From Gaeumannomyces sp. JS-464 (Eukaryota; Ascomycota; Sordariomycetes; Magnaporthales; Magnaporthaceae): a DNA stretch of 64,000 bases. The stretch is taken from assembly GCA_002197995.1 (NCBI GenBank), contig NGZR01000004.1:2976001-3040000 (forward strand), in the 5' to 3' direction. The position numbers and the translations under genes are program-made. Below, one piece after another: positions 12,375-24,000 of this stretch (within the stretch, counting starts at the first letter, position 1; every line of letters starts with the position of its first letter). The notes below the pieces were generated by a model. It was not told where the DNA came from, ran no database searches, and saw only the letters and a program-made list of their open reading frames with translations.

Positions 12375-13315
12375 TCAAAATCGACCCAAGAGGTTAGCGA
12401 TTTTCCTCTTTTCCTCATCTGCAATCGCAACCGGCGCGTCGTCCCCATCCCTAAAGAGGCTCCCGTCGTCGTCGTCGTCGCCGTCGGAATCTCCTATACC
12501 ACCTCCGCGCCGCCGCTGCTGCCTCGGGCCCTCCTGGACGGCCCGAAGGACGCGGTCGCCGACGCGGGCCATGAGGATCCGCGTGCGCTCCAGCTCCCTC
12601 TCGAGCTCGCCGTCCTTGGTCACCAGATTCCTCTGCAGGGAGCCGGCGGCTCCGTCGTCGCCGCCGCGGCCGCCGCCGCGGAAGGGTGCGAGCCCGCGCT
12701 GCATGTCGCGCAGGCGCCGCACGCGGGCTGTGGCCTGCTCACGCGCCGCCGAGAGGTCCTGCAGGCGCGCGGCCAGGTCGGCATAGAGGCGCGCCTCCAT
12801 GGGCCGGGCCTCGGCGTCTTGGTCCGAGGGCCAGGACGGAGGGAGCGCTGCGATCGTCTGTGGATCGGCTGCAAGGGGCGGTAGGTGGTTGGGTCAGTGA
12901 TTCGTTCTGTTTTGCTTTTTTTTGAATGGGGCCATGCAGGGGCTCACCAAAATCCGCGCTGAGCCCCAGGCCGGCGTCGGGGACGTCGCCAGCGTCGCCG
13001 CCGCCGTCCTCATCAACACGCGGCGCCTCGTCGTCACGTGCAGCGGCCAGATACAGTTTCTCGAGCTGCTCGGCGACGTGGCGCGTGGCGGCGGGGAGTA
13101 GACGCGGGCGGCGTGCTGCTGGAGCCTATGGTTGAAGCGCGCGAGGGCATCGTCGACGGCCTTTTGCGGCAGCGGGCGGCACCGGCGGCGGCGGCGGCGC
13201 TGTTGGCCTTGGACCAGGCGCGTGACGGCGCCAGCGGCTGCGACAGGAGCCGTGTCTGCTCGGCGATGAAGTCCTGCTTCAGGGCCTGGATGGTCGGGGG
13301 TGCCGGCAACGCCAT
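12375..13315 (-). CDS. fta4: Kinetochore protein Fta4
   Basis: Two exons (13315-12948 and 12868-12375) are separated by a 79-bp intron (12869-12947). The protein opens with an Ala/Pro leader and TRLLSQPLAPSRAW. It continues with KAVDDALARFNHRLQQHA, then LPPSWPSD and MEARLYADLAARLQDL, a coiled-coil of Arg/Leu heptads, and ends in an acidic tail. This order is characteristic of the Fta4 family, a subunit of the inner-kinetochore Sim4/COMA-like (CCAN) complex that supports centromere function. Two one-base losses in the first exon, near 13092 and 13172, change frame; both lie in C/G runs. The gene shares a 611-bp divergent promoter with MSH6. Family assignment rests on motif recognition only. 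Confidence 0.82.
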
Positions 13316-13926
13316 TTGCGGGCTTGTCTGCTTCGGGGCGTGTTTGTTGTTTTGTCTCTGCACGGCCTCGAGGTGAAGAGTTCACATGCAGCCTCAGCGC
13401 TTGATGCAGTCACTAAACCGCGAAGGGCTAAAGGAGCATGGCGATTCAGGGGCCGGGGAGCCAGGCTGCACCTGCCCCGAAATTCAGCGGCACTTGGAGC
13501 CAACCAAAGTAAATGACACCCCGCCAGCTGGGATCCAATGCGGTTTAGTGGGTTTGGCGGAGCCGTCCAGGAACTGGGCCTGCCTGGGGACGCGAGCGCG
13601 CGAGCGGGGGTCTGGTTGCCCGTGACGCGAGTCCAGACGCGACTTGTTAAATTGATCCGCGTCTTCTTGAGCCTGAACTTCAATGGTATCGGTACATATT
13701 GATCCGTGCTGTCGACCTGGAGATGCCCGCGCACCCACTCCAGGGCTCCTCCACTCTCTCCAAGTTTAGAGTGTCTCTATGCCATACTACGAGCGTATGA
13801 TCACGAATGATCAGAAACACTCTGTAATATCACAAGGCAAAAAGGACGTCTTTGTCTTCGACATCTCGCTTCCCCCACCAGCCAAGCCACCACGAAGCGG
13901 CCACGATTCCCCCATCCCAGGCGACA
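13316..13926. promoter_or_regulatory. Bidirectional promoter FTA4/MSH6 with ACGCGA boxes
   Basis: The 611-bp region lies between two divergent start codons. Three ACGCGA hexamers lie at 13590-13595, 13625-13630 and 13637-13642. This is the core of the MluI cell-cycle box bound by MBF-type factors that drive G1/S genes in yeasts. The DNA between them is GC-rich. The regulatory reading is an inference from motif clustering. Confidence 0.5.
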
Positions 13927-16900
13927 ATGGGCTCCGGCGACGTCACTGCCCGCACTCCGGCGAGGCCCGGAGCTGCGCCCAAGAAGTCTGCGGGCTCCGC
14001 TTCGACCGGCAAACAGGCTAGCATCCTGGGCTTCTTTTCCAAAACCGCAACCCCCTCGTCGTCGACAAAGCTGCCTGCCCGTCCCGCGGAGCCGGCCTCG
14101 TCCCCATGCCTCAAGGAGACCACAAAGTCCAACGCTATGGCCCGGAAGCAGCGCCCCTCGGAGAAGGTGACCCCCGTCCCAAGCAGCGACGCCGTTGAGC
14201 CCCGCAGCTCCAGGACGAGAATAGGGACGCATCGACGGTCAAGCGTGCTATCAGCAGCATGGTCATCGCCAGCAGCAGTCCCGTCAAGAAGGGGAGGAAG
14301 ACTGTGAACTACGCCGAGTCCTCCGACGATGATGACGAGGATGTGTTCGCTGCCCTGAACTCTCGCCAGAGCCAACGTCGTAGCCGTTCACGGCCCTCGG
14401 TCTTGCACCAGGACGACGATGACGAGGATGATTTCAGGCCCGAACCCGAGGCCGCTGGTGCCGGTGACTATGACGAACGGTAAGTGTGTACGGTGTGACT
14501 CTTGTTCCCAACAGGCCCGACCTTGAAGCTAATGGCCTTGGACTCATAGAAGCCATGGACGATTTCATCGTGTCCGACGACTCGGATGCCCCCTCAAAAT
14601 CCAAGAAGCGGAAGCGACCAAGCAGCAAGGCTGCGCCGCCGAGGAAGCGCAACGTCGCCTCATCCTCGCCACCCCAAGGGACACGACCAGAGAAGAAGCC
14701 GATGATGATGACGAGGAGATGGGTGACGACATGCCACGCACCTCGACCACACAACAATGGCTACGACCCTGAAAATCCTGCTCCCGCTCCCCAGCCAGGG
14801 GACAAGACATCCCGCAAGGCCGCCCCGAAGGCCGCCGCAGCGTTCAAGCACAAGGACAGCAAGCCCCACACCAAAAAGTCGGAGCAGGACGACCGCTATG
14901 TCTGGCTTGCCAGTATCCGTGACATGGACGGAAACAAGGCCGATGACCCAGAGTTCAACCCGGCCACCATCTACATCCCGCCCTCGGCGTGGAAGAACTT
15001 CTCGCCCTTCGAAAGACAGTACTGGGAGATCAAGCAGAAGCTGTGGGACACTGTGTTGTCTTCTTCAAGAAGGGCAAGTTCTACGAACTCTACGAGAACG
15101 ACGCACCATCGGCCACCAGCTGTTCGACCTCAAGCTCACGGACGCGTCAACATGCGCATGGTTGGCGTCCCCGAGAGCTCGCTCGAGATGTGGGTCAACC
15201 AGTTCGTAGCCAAGGGCTACAAGGTCGCTCGTGTCGACCAGATGGAGTCGGCCCTAGGCAAGGAGATGCGCGAGCGCGATGACCCAGGGGCCAAGAAGAG
15301 CAAAGGCGCTGCCAAGGCCGACAAGATCATCCGCCGCGAGCTGGCCTGCATCCTTACCGGCGGCACCCTGGTCGAGGGTAGCATGCTCCAGGACGACATG
15401 GCCACATACTGCGTCGCCATCAAGGAGTCAACCCTCAACGGCAACCCCGCATTCGGCATCGCCTTTGTCGATGCTGCCACGGGCCAGTTTTTCCTGTCGC
15501 AGTTCGAGGATGACGTCGACCTGACGAGGCTCGAGACCTTTGTCGCCCAGACCTCTCCGCGAGAGCTGCTCCTCGAAAAGGCGCGCCTGTCGACCAAGGC
15601 TCTGCGTATCCTCAAGAACAACACGACCCCCACCACGATCTGGAACCTATCTCAAGCCGGGACTGAGTTCCCCGAGCCCGACGCCGCCGTCCGCGACCTT
15701 GACAGCAGTGGTTACTTTGCCAAGACAGGGGTGGAAGGTGGCGATGCAAACCAGGAGGAGGCATGGCCTGAGGTACTCGAAAAGTCCCGCGACAAGAGCC
15801 TGCTGATGTCGGCCGTGGGCGCTCTCGTGCACTACCTGCGTGTGTTGAAGCTCGAGCGCAGCCTCTTGTCTCAGGGCAGCTTCGAGTGGTACAGCCCGAT
15901 CCACCGCAACGGCACGCTCATCCTGGACGGCCAGTCCCTCATCAACCTCGAGGTGTTCTCCAACAGCGTCAACGGCGGGGCCGAGGGCACGCTGTTCAAC
16001 CTCCTCAACCGCTGCATCACGCCTTTTGGTAAGCGGCTGTTCCGCCAGTGGGTCTGCCACCCGCTGTGCAACACCCAGAAGATCAACGAGCGCCTCGACG
16101 CCGTCGACATGCTCAACGCCGACCGCGGCATCCGCGAGCAGTTCTCGTCGCTGATGAGTAAGATGCCCGACCTCGAGAGACTGATCTCGCGGATCCACGC
16201 CGGCGTCTGCAAGGCCGAGGACTTTGTGCGCGTCCTCGAGGGCTTCGAGCAGATCGACTACGCCATGTCCATGCTGTCTGCCTTTGGCGGAGGCAATGGG
16301 CTGGTCGACCGACTGATCGCGTCCATGCCCGACCTCAAAGAACCTTTGGGCTTTTGGAAGAGCGCCTTTGACCGCAAAAGGTCCGGGAAGAGAAGCTCCT
16401 GATCCCAGAGAAGGGCATCGAGGAGGACTTTGACGAGAGCGCCGGCAACATTGCGCGCATCAAGCGCGAGCTCCACGCGCTCCTGGACAGGCAAAGACTG
16501 CGCTCAAGTGCAAGACGCTCAAGTTCACCGACGTGGGCAAGGAGATCTATCAGGTCGAGGCGCCCAAGGCAACCAAGGTGCCCAAGGACTGGAGACAGAT
16601 GTCGGCCACCAGCAGCGTCAAACGGTACTACTTTAGCGAGCTCGACGAGCTCGTGCGTGAGCTGCAGGAGGCCGAGGAGACGCACTCGCAGGTCATCAAG
16701 GACGTTGCCGCACGCTTCTTCAGGCGGTTCGACGTCGACTACGAGGTCTGGATCCAGGCCATCCGCATCATCTCGCAGCTCGACTGCCTCATCTGCCTCG
16801 CAAAGGCGTCGTCTTCGCTGGGCGACCCTAGCTGCAGGCCCGTCTTTGTCGACGACGAGCGGAGCGTGCTCGAGTTCGAGGAGCTGCGCCACCCGTGCAT

Positions 16901-17771
16901 GCTCAACACAGTCGACGACTTCATTCCCAACGACATCAAGCTGGGTGGCGACGAGCCCAAGATCAACCTCCTGACAGGCGCCAACGCTGCCGGAAAGTCG
17001 ACCATCCTGCGCATGGTGAGTTCGTAACTGATAAAACCAACCCTGACTTCGAGATGTTTGCATGTACTAACTTGCCCTTGATACAGTCTTGCATCGCTGT
17101 CATCATGGCACAGATCGGCTGCTACGTGCCGGCAAAGTCTGCGCGGCTCACGCCTGTGGATCGCATCATGTCCGACTCGGGGCCAACGACAACATCTTCG
17201 CGGCGCAGTCGACCTTCTTCGTCGAGCTGTCCGAGACCAAGAAGATCCTGTCCGAGGCGACGCCGCGGTCCTGGTGATCCTCGACGAGCTCGGCCGCGGC
17301 ACGTCGTCGTACGACGGCGTGGCGGTGGCGCAGGCAGTGCTGCACCACGTGGCCAGCCACATCGGCTGCGTGGGCTTTTTCGCGACGCACTACCACTCGC
17401 TGGCGACCGAGTTCGAGGGCCACCCGGAGATCCGGGCGCGGCGCATGCAGATCCAGGTGGATGAGGAGCGGCGCCGGGTCACGTTCCTGTACCGGCTCGA
17501 GGACGGCGTGGCCGAGGGCTCGTTCGGCATGCATTGCGCCGCCATGTGCGGCATCAGCAACCGCGTCATCGAGCGGGCCGAGGTCGCGGCCAAGGAGTGG
17601 GAGCACACCAGCCGCCTCAAGGAGAGCCTCGACCGCGCCCGGACGGGCTGCTACATACCCCTCGGCATTCTCAGCGACGTCGCGAGCCTGCTGCGCGACG
17701 ATGACGAGGGCGACTCGAGAGTCACGGAGCGGGGCGTCGACGTCCTCCTGCGAGCAATTGCTGCTCTGTAA
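13927..17771 (+). CDS. MSH6: DNA mismatch repair protein MSH6
   Basis: MutS homologue 6, the partner of MSH2 in MutS-alpha, recognises base mismatches and small loops. A PIP box lies at residues 30-37 (QASILGFF) for PCNA binding, followed by an acidic, basic-patch linker. The mismatch-binding [10 protein letters not shown] (Phe-X-Glu) is at about 15076-15105. Next come the connector, lever and clamp segments ([36 protein letters not shown]). The ATPase has Walker [11 protein letters not shown] (about 16974-17003) and Walker [16 protein letters not shown] (about 17273-17317). Introns are 14480-14514 (only 35 bp) and 17016-17086. The gene ends with the family-typical [10 protein letters not shown]. 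About ten one-base frame changes are needed (near 14210, 14700, 14757, 15053, 15106, 15146, 16378, 16493, 17173 and 17269). All key motifs survive, which argues against a true pseudogene. Confidence 0.93.
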
Positions 17772-18769
17772 GATAATAATAAACAGACAATTTGGGGGGG
17801 AGGGGGGGGAGTAGAGGGCATGGGGAAAACTGACTGGCCGGACCAGCCAATGCCTGCTGCGGGTCGCGAGCCGCGGCCGGCAAAAGTGGTCAGCTTATGA
17901 AACCATTGGTACAAAGCGACGGGCGCATGTTGTCCAAAATGGGCCTTGGCATGTTTCTTTGCTTGATGCGAGCGAGGGTTTGCTCTTTGCGGGTTTTGTG
18001 AAACATGGGGATCAGGTCAGATCAGGGAGGGGACGGGTTCAGGGGTTTGGGCGCTTCTTTTCTCCTCTGCCTTTGCCTCGTGTGTGTGCACTTTGCTTGT
18101 TTGTCTAGCCAATCTGTGCTTGCTTCTTGCTAATTGAGCTACATACTGTGTACTATAGACAGACTCTAATGGATGCTGTGGTCATGGCATGGATGGCGCC
18201 GCTTTCGGATTTGCTTTCGGACGGGCGTCTAGTCACTTTTCAGCCAGTTCCAGACGTTTTCGACCTGTGTGTTCCACGGCTAAGCCTCCACCCCGTCTTC
18301 CGCAGTCTGGGCTCCACTCAGGGACCACCCTTTCAACAGCCGTCGCCTCACAGGGCTCGCCCGCACAGCATGGAACACCCTGGTATCACGGACAGATTTG
18401 ACTCCAAGGAGGCTGCCAGGGCCGGCGGCATAAAAGGGTCGAAACAAAGGCACTGGGCGACTGACGAGGAATAACGAAAATCGAGTTCAGGGACTGACAA
18501 AGGATACAGATGGGGAAAACTGCTTCGTTCTTCTAAATAGGGCCAAATCAAACCACCCATAGGACGCCATACTCTTTGCCCAGGCAAAAAGTTATATTTA
18601 CAAGTAACAAAACTAACTGAGCGTCACTGAATCTTCTTTCCCGTTGTGGTACAGACAGGTCGGGGTTCCTCTCAGGAAATCCTGGGCAACAAACAAAACG
18701 AGAATGTTGACGAGACCGTCGGGCCCATCAAAGCCCTTGGCCGAGGGTTCGTCAACGGCCCCACAAACC
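17772..18769. other. Convergent intergenic region, no gene recognised
   Basis: It lies between the MSH6 stop and the Egh16-like stop. G-rich runs occur at 17792-17811. A 115-codon open frame at 18127-18474 has no recognisable features and is probably chance. Confidence 0.5.
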
Positions 18770-19598
18770 CTACTCGCGGCTGCTGGCAGCTCGTGATGAG
18801 ACGGTTTTGCACTTATTGCCTGTTGGCGGCGTGTTCTTGCCAGCCTTGTTGGCCTTGTTGTTCTTGGCGTTGGCCTTGCCGCCACGAGCGTTGCCGGCAC
18901 CGCCGGCGTTGCCACCGGCGCTGGCGCCGCTGCTGGACGGGAACGCAGCCCACCCAAAGGGACGGCCTGAGCACCGTTGCGGCAGCGGACAATGCAGATG
19001 TCGCCAGTAGAGCCACCAGAGCACTTGAGGTTCTGGGGCATAGTAACCTTCATCTGGAACTGCTCGGTCTTGGCCTGGGACAGACCGTTGGCGCCGGGGA
19101 CGTTGTCGGTAACGGGGAGCTCGGTGAACTGGCCGTTGCCGTTCTGGTCAACGTCACAGAAGTAGGGGCCGGCGCCGTCGGCGTTGACCTGGTGGATATC
19201 CATGGTGAGGGTGGTGCCGCCCTGCACCTTGGTCAAGGCGCCGGCAGATATGGCCTTCTCGGTCTCGGCTTTGATGTCGATGTTGCCGGCCTGCTCAGTC
19301 CTGCCGCAGACGCCGACAATATTGGCCGCGATCTCACCCTGGCGGATGATGGTGGCATCCTGCTGGCAGGGGCTGGGGGTAGTGCAGTTGCGGGCAAGGT
19401 CGGGGATGACTGTCGGTGGAGACGAATTAATTTTTGTTTCGTGTGAATATCTGAGTGGACTCCAGCAACCATGACGACTTACCCTTGAAGGCAACACTCT
19501 GGGGCGAACCAGCCAGGCCCTGGACACCCAGGATGGTCGAGTGAGCGTTGACACCGGCCAGAGCGGCGAAAACGACAGCGGCGTAGCTGAAGAACATC
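18770..19598 (-). CDS. Secreted Egh16-like (GEgh16/MAS3 family) surface protein
   Basis: Two exons (19598-19483 and 19409-18770) flank a 73-bp intron. A signal peptide (MFFSYAAVVFAALAGVNA) is followed by HSTILGVQGLAGSPQSVAF, then NCTTPSPCQQDATIIRQGEI, IHQVNADGAGPYFCDVD and NNGLSQAKT-type sequence. The series of paired cysteines ends in CIVRCRNGAQA. This matches the Egh16/Mas3 family of secreted fungal proteins, several of which are produced during appressorium formation and plant penetration. After the last conserved cysteine block, frame changes around 18962 and just downstream lead into a Gly/Ala/Lys/Asn-rich basic tail ending at the stop at 18770. A stop further down (18613) belongs to the wrong frame. 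Pathogenic role is known for the family; for this gene it is inference. Confidence 0.88.
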
Positions 19599-22500
19599 TT
19601 GAAGGAGTGGGAGAGAAAAAAGGGGAGGGTACAACGACCTTGTATAGAGAAAGAAGAATATAGGGGTAGTCTTGTTAAGGGTCAGGCACAGCCCGTGGTG
19701 AAAGGAATAACCGCTAGGGGTTTGGAGGGAAGGAAGGAAATACAAACAACGAGGTTGGCCTCTGATTAGACTTGTTTGTGGATGTGAGAAACGGAGAGAG
19801 AGCGAGTGGTCGAGATGGGGTGTGATGGGTTATATACGCGGCACATGGCTCGATACCCTGGGGCGGACGGATGGACCCATGGACGGCCGCAACACCGGCC
19901 AGCCCCTTTTGCTTGGGCCCTGGCTGCGGGTCCGCCGTCAACGAAGATGGCGGCCATGTCGAAGGCGAGGGAGCTCTGCTGGCGTGGGGCAGCCACAACG
20001 CCGACCCGTCGGCGGTCCGTCACCGCTCAGGCTGTTGGCAGCAGGGATGGGCGGCGGCCAGGGGCAGATCGCGGGACGCTGTTTCCCAAGGCAGCGCGGG
20101 CGCCTGCTGGCGGGCACATCTCCAACGCCGCTTGTCGCATCCCGGTGGATGCGCTGGAAGTCTGGCGCAGGGCCCATCCCGGACGCACCCTCGATCGCAG
20201 GCCCACCCCTGGGCAGCCTGCAGCGCGACGAGGGCGTGGGGCGAGGAAGCCAGGGCAAGCACCCGCCGTTCCGCTGCTGGCGGGCGTGCGCCACCCAGCC
20301 AACGGTCGGCTGCCCTTGCTCGGAACCCATCCGAAGCTGCGGCAGAACCTTCCCAGCGGCCAGGCCGGGGCTGCCCCAGGACGGCCGCAGCCAATGGGCC
20401 CCGCCCGACAGGTGTTTCGAGTCGGTGGGCAGAAGCAGAGAAAAGGTCAGTTGAGGCCGATTGGGGTCGGACTTGGGATGGGTTGACGGGCAAACGGTGC
20501 CGAGTCTGCTGCGTCTGTGGTGGTGGCCATGATTATTTTGTTTTGACGTTTTTTTATTCATCTAGTCTTGGTCTGTACTTCTGTACTGGGCTGTCTGCAT
20601 TGGCCCCAGCGATGGAAGCAACTGCTCTCTCTCAACTGGGCCTGCTTACCTGGTAGGTACCTCCACTGCAAAACAACAGCCCAAGCCCGCCGAAGCAGCT
20701 CAAAAAAAGAATTTGCAAACTCTGCGGCAGGCCCCGTCCAGAGCAGACGGCCCCAATAGGCCAACTGCGCTGAGCTCTGCCGTGGTTCCCCACCATCCAG
20801 CCCCTTGGCCAAGGAGGCTGGTCGGTCGCGGGTGTGAGAGCGTGCGTGTGGAGCATGGCGACGGGGCTCGCGGCCAAAGAGGGAAGCAAAATCAGGCGTT
20901 GGGCCCCTTTTTGAGATGAAGTGGCACGATTTTTGCGGTTTCGCCCTGCCTGCACTCTGCTCCCCCCCCTCAAATCTTGCTGTTCTCTGCTCCCTCTCCG
21001 CACCCCCAACCCAGACACGCTTGTCGCATATTGTGCAGGTCCTCGACATGTCCGTCCCAAGGAGTTTACCAAGAAGCCGAATTGCAACCCCAGCCTGCTC
21101 CAAGCCTGTCTCCCCACAACAACACACGTCTCCGACACCAGATCAGATCACACAAGAGGTTCCAATCTCCCAGATAAACATTTTCGTATGCAGTCGGACT
21201 GCTTGCTCGCTGGACATGGAAGCCAGCATGCCCCGGCCGAAAAAAAAAAAAAGAAAACAAAAGCCACAGGACCAACGGCAGCGGACAGGCATCAATCATC
21301 AGATGATTAGATTACCGGAAATCCAGATTACGCTGATGGCACTCGGAATCTAAACTTCAACGATCGATGCATTGCAACCTCTCTCCGCATCTTTGTTCCT
21401 GTGGTTTGCACATGTCGTCAGAGTGTGTTGGCCTTTCCTTTTCCATCCTAGAATACCCCGGGAAAGAGGCGTTCGATAGGATCAGTCATATCTTCCGACG
21501 TCAGAAATGATGTGCAGCGCCAGCCGCAGATCAACTGGGCGGGAGGCCATGGAAAAAGAAGCGACCGCGGGAAACAGGCCCGTGTCCTTTCCTTGATGGG
21601 ATACGTAGGTAGGTACCTAGCCAATGAATCCGACCAAACACCACGCGCGTGCAATTCGGCACGTCTGCATCGCCAATTCAAACCATTGCCAATTCATTCT
21701 ATCTTTAAGTGGTCGATTGCCAAAAAGGCATGCTTCCCTATAAAACGGAAAGTGCTTTTTTTTTTCTTTCACAGTGGGTGGGTGACACGTTAGAATTTTG
21801 TGAAGTTGGGCGCAGCGCCAGGGGCACGTCGCCCAATTCGGGCACTGGTATGATGGAATAAGTACATCCACTGCTTTCGGCTATAAGGAAATACATGACG
21901 AGGATCTATTTCCCGGATATGGGGTCTGTTTCCCCCGGTTGGAGAGAACCTAGCATGGGTGCTGCTGCGCGAGTCACGATTCACCGCTGATCACTAGCAC
22001 TATCTTTTCCTTTGCAAAATTGGTCATTTTGCCTCCTACCTGGAGCCTTGCACAGATGAAGCTATATGAAGCCAACCACAACGTGTTGCACGGGCGTGCC
22101 ATTACGGCATAGGTACTGCCAAAGTGATCTCACAGTGCATTGCTATGCACCAACGCTACTTTTTATACCGTGCAACACAATGCCAAAGTGCACATCCAAA
22201 CAATGATGACAGCCCAAAACCAATAGGGCTCCATATTGTTTCTCTCACGTTGCTCGCAGACGCAGCCTCTTTCAGGCGCCCGCGGACACCAGACCCCTCC
22301 CTGCGCTCCCCGTTTCACCTGAGCCGGGATGTGAGGCAGCGTTCGAATGCCAGGAAAGATGGATTCTCACGGATCGGCCGAGTGGGGACGCGCCCGCTGG
22401 AGCCGCCCAGTGAGCGACGGCGCATAAAGAAGGCGACATGGGAAAACACGGCTGTCGCATTATTAAAAGAACACGACGGAAATGATGGAGGGGCGTTTGG

Positions 22501-24000
22501 CTGGGCGGGGAAACGCGCCGCTTCCAGAAGGCCAAGAGGCGGGTCCCGCGCAACATTGGTCCACCTCCAGCCAGCTGGCCACCTGCGCATATGCAGCCTG
22601 AAACTCCAGTGATGCTGCCGGCGGCTGTCCTTGGCCTCGTCCACCAGCCGACATGGAGAAACGTCGCCCGCGGGCAGCGCGGCCCCGAAGGCGATGGCCG
22701 CCCATTTTCGTTCTTTTATTTTTGCCTCCTTTGGCGCTGGGGCCCAGCCGGGGAAGGGACCTGTCCCGCCGTCCTTCTCGCTGTGCCCGGGCGCAAAGCA
22801 TCGACCAAGCTTAAACCCTGATCAAGAAAAAGTTGGGACAATAGCTGGGGGTACATGGATGGCAGCAACTGCCGATGCTGGCTAGCTGGTGCTGTTGGAG
22901 TTCTGCCTTACTGTACCATTCTGTTCCAGGTGCTTCATATCTTGGTACCGCTGGCCATCCAAGTTTTTGGCCGATGGAGAAGCCTCAACACCCCGGTGCC
23001 CGCCTACTTGCCCGCAACGCTCCAACCGACAAGCACTAGCATGGCAAGCCATCTAATTATGGGCGCTGCTCAGGTGGCTACAGTGGTGTTCCAAAACAAT
23101 GGATTCCAGTCATACAGCCTGGCCAGTTGAGGCTCAAAAGTCACGATCCCAAGAAGACGCGACAGCTGTCTCCTTTTGTCCCGATTTAGCGCGGTGGAGG
23201 CTGCCAAAAGGAGATCATTGATGGCCCCCCAAGGCCGTGCAGAAACTGCAAGGATGCCCGCTCTGCTGGCAGTCTATTTCTCTCGGCATCTTGGACCCGA
23301 ATCCCTGGCCAACGCAGCCATCTGGTGCGCAGGAACCCGGATTTAGCTCAGCCTTTGCCATGCGGGAGCGCTGCTACGTGCTTTGCAAGGGGAAGAAAGA
23401 ACAGACGACGTTGGATGTCTGTCTGTTCGAGTCGCGGCTCGGTCCTCAGGACTGCCGTCTCCTGCGCATGGGGCAAATGTGGTGAGTGACATGGAAGAGC
23501 CAGGCACCGTCACTCAGAATCGTTGGCGCCTCCGACCCACCTTTCCCTAACAAATCTGGTTTATCGAGGCACCGTGTGCCAGCCGGTGACCAAGGTATAA
23601 AGAGGACACTCTGGATTGCTGCAGTTCGCGGTGGAACAGCGACAATGTCCAAGTTGATTGACTGGTGGTTTCTGGCCTGTCGAGGGTGAGGGTATTTACT
23701 CTAGACAGTATGGCACATCCAAAGCCAACCGGGCCAAGACTGCCATTCTGTCAATATGCCTGGCAGTGGTGATCAAACCTTGCGGGAAAAGCGCTGGGCT
23801 AATAAAAAGAAGCACCCTGCAGCGGCGAACAAAATTTCACAACCACTCATTTCCACAAAGCCCCCTACCCTGAAAGACACTCGCCACACGGAAGACATGC
23901 AGCAGCCACCCGTCAAAATGGCCGCGAGCCCCATCAGACCCGTCTAAGCACGCGTCTCACTCTTGTCCTAACGGCGAATGCCATCCGGCGCCATGAGCCT
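19599..24000. other. Long gap (4.4 kb) without a recognisable gene
   Basis: The first few hundred bases are the promoter of the Egh16-like gene, with pyrimidine-rich leader sequence on the coding strand near 19600-19620. Overlapping open frames of up to about 260 codons at 19806-20656 on both strands are GC-rich with no motif and look like chance. TAGGTAGGTACCT-type motifs lie near 20655 and 21608. No rRNA, tRNA or transposon signature was found by eye. Confidence 0.5.

Noticed and set aside
18127..18474. 115-codon plus-strand frame between MSH6 and the Egh16-like gene
   Set aside because: There is no motif and no coding bias; it lies in the convergent 3' region.
19806..20656. Overlapping open frames of 200-260 codons on both strands
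   Set aside because: GC-rich DNA gives long chance frames; there are several equally long frames on both strands, and none has a family motif or domain-like composition.
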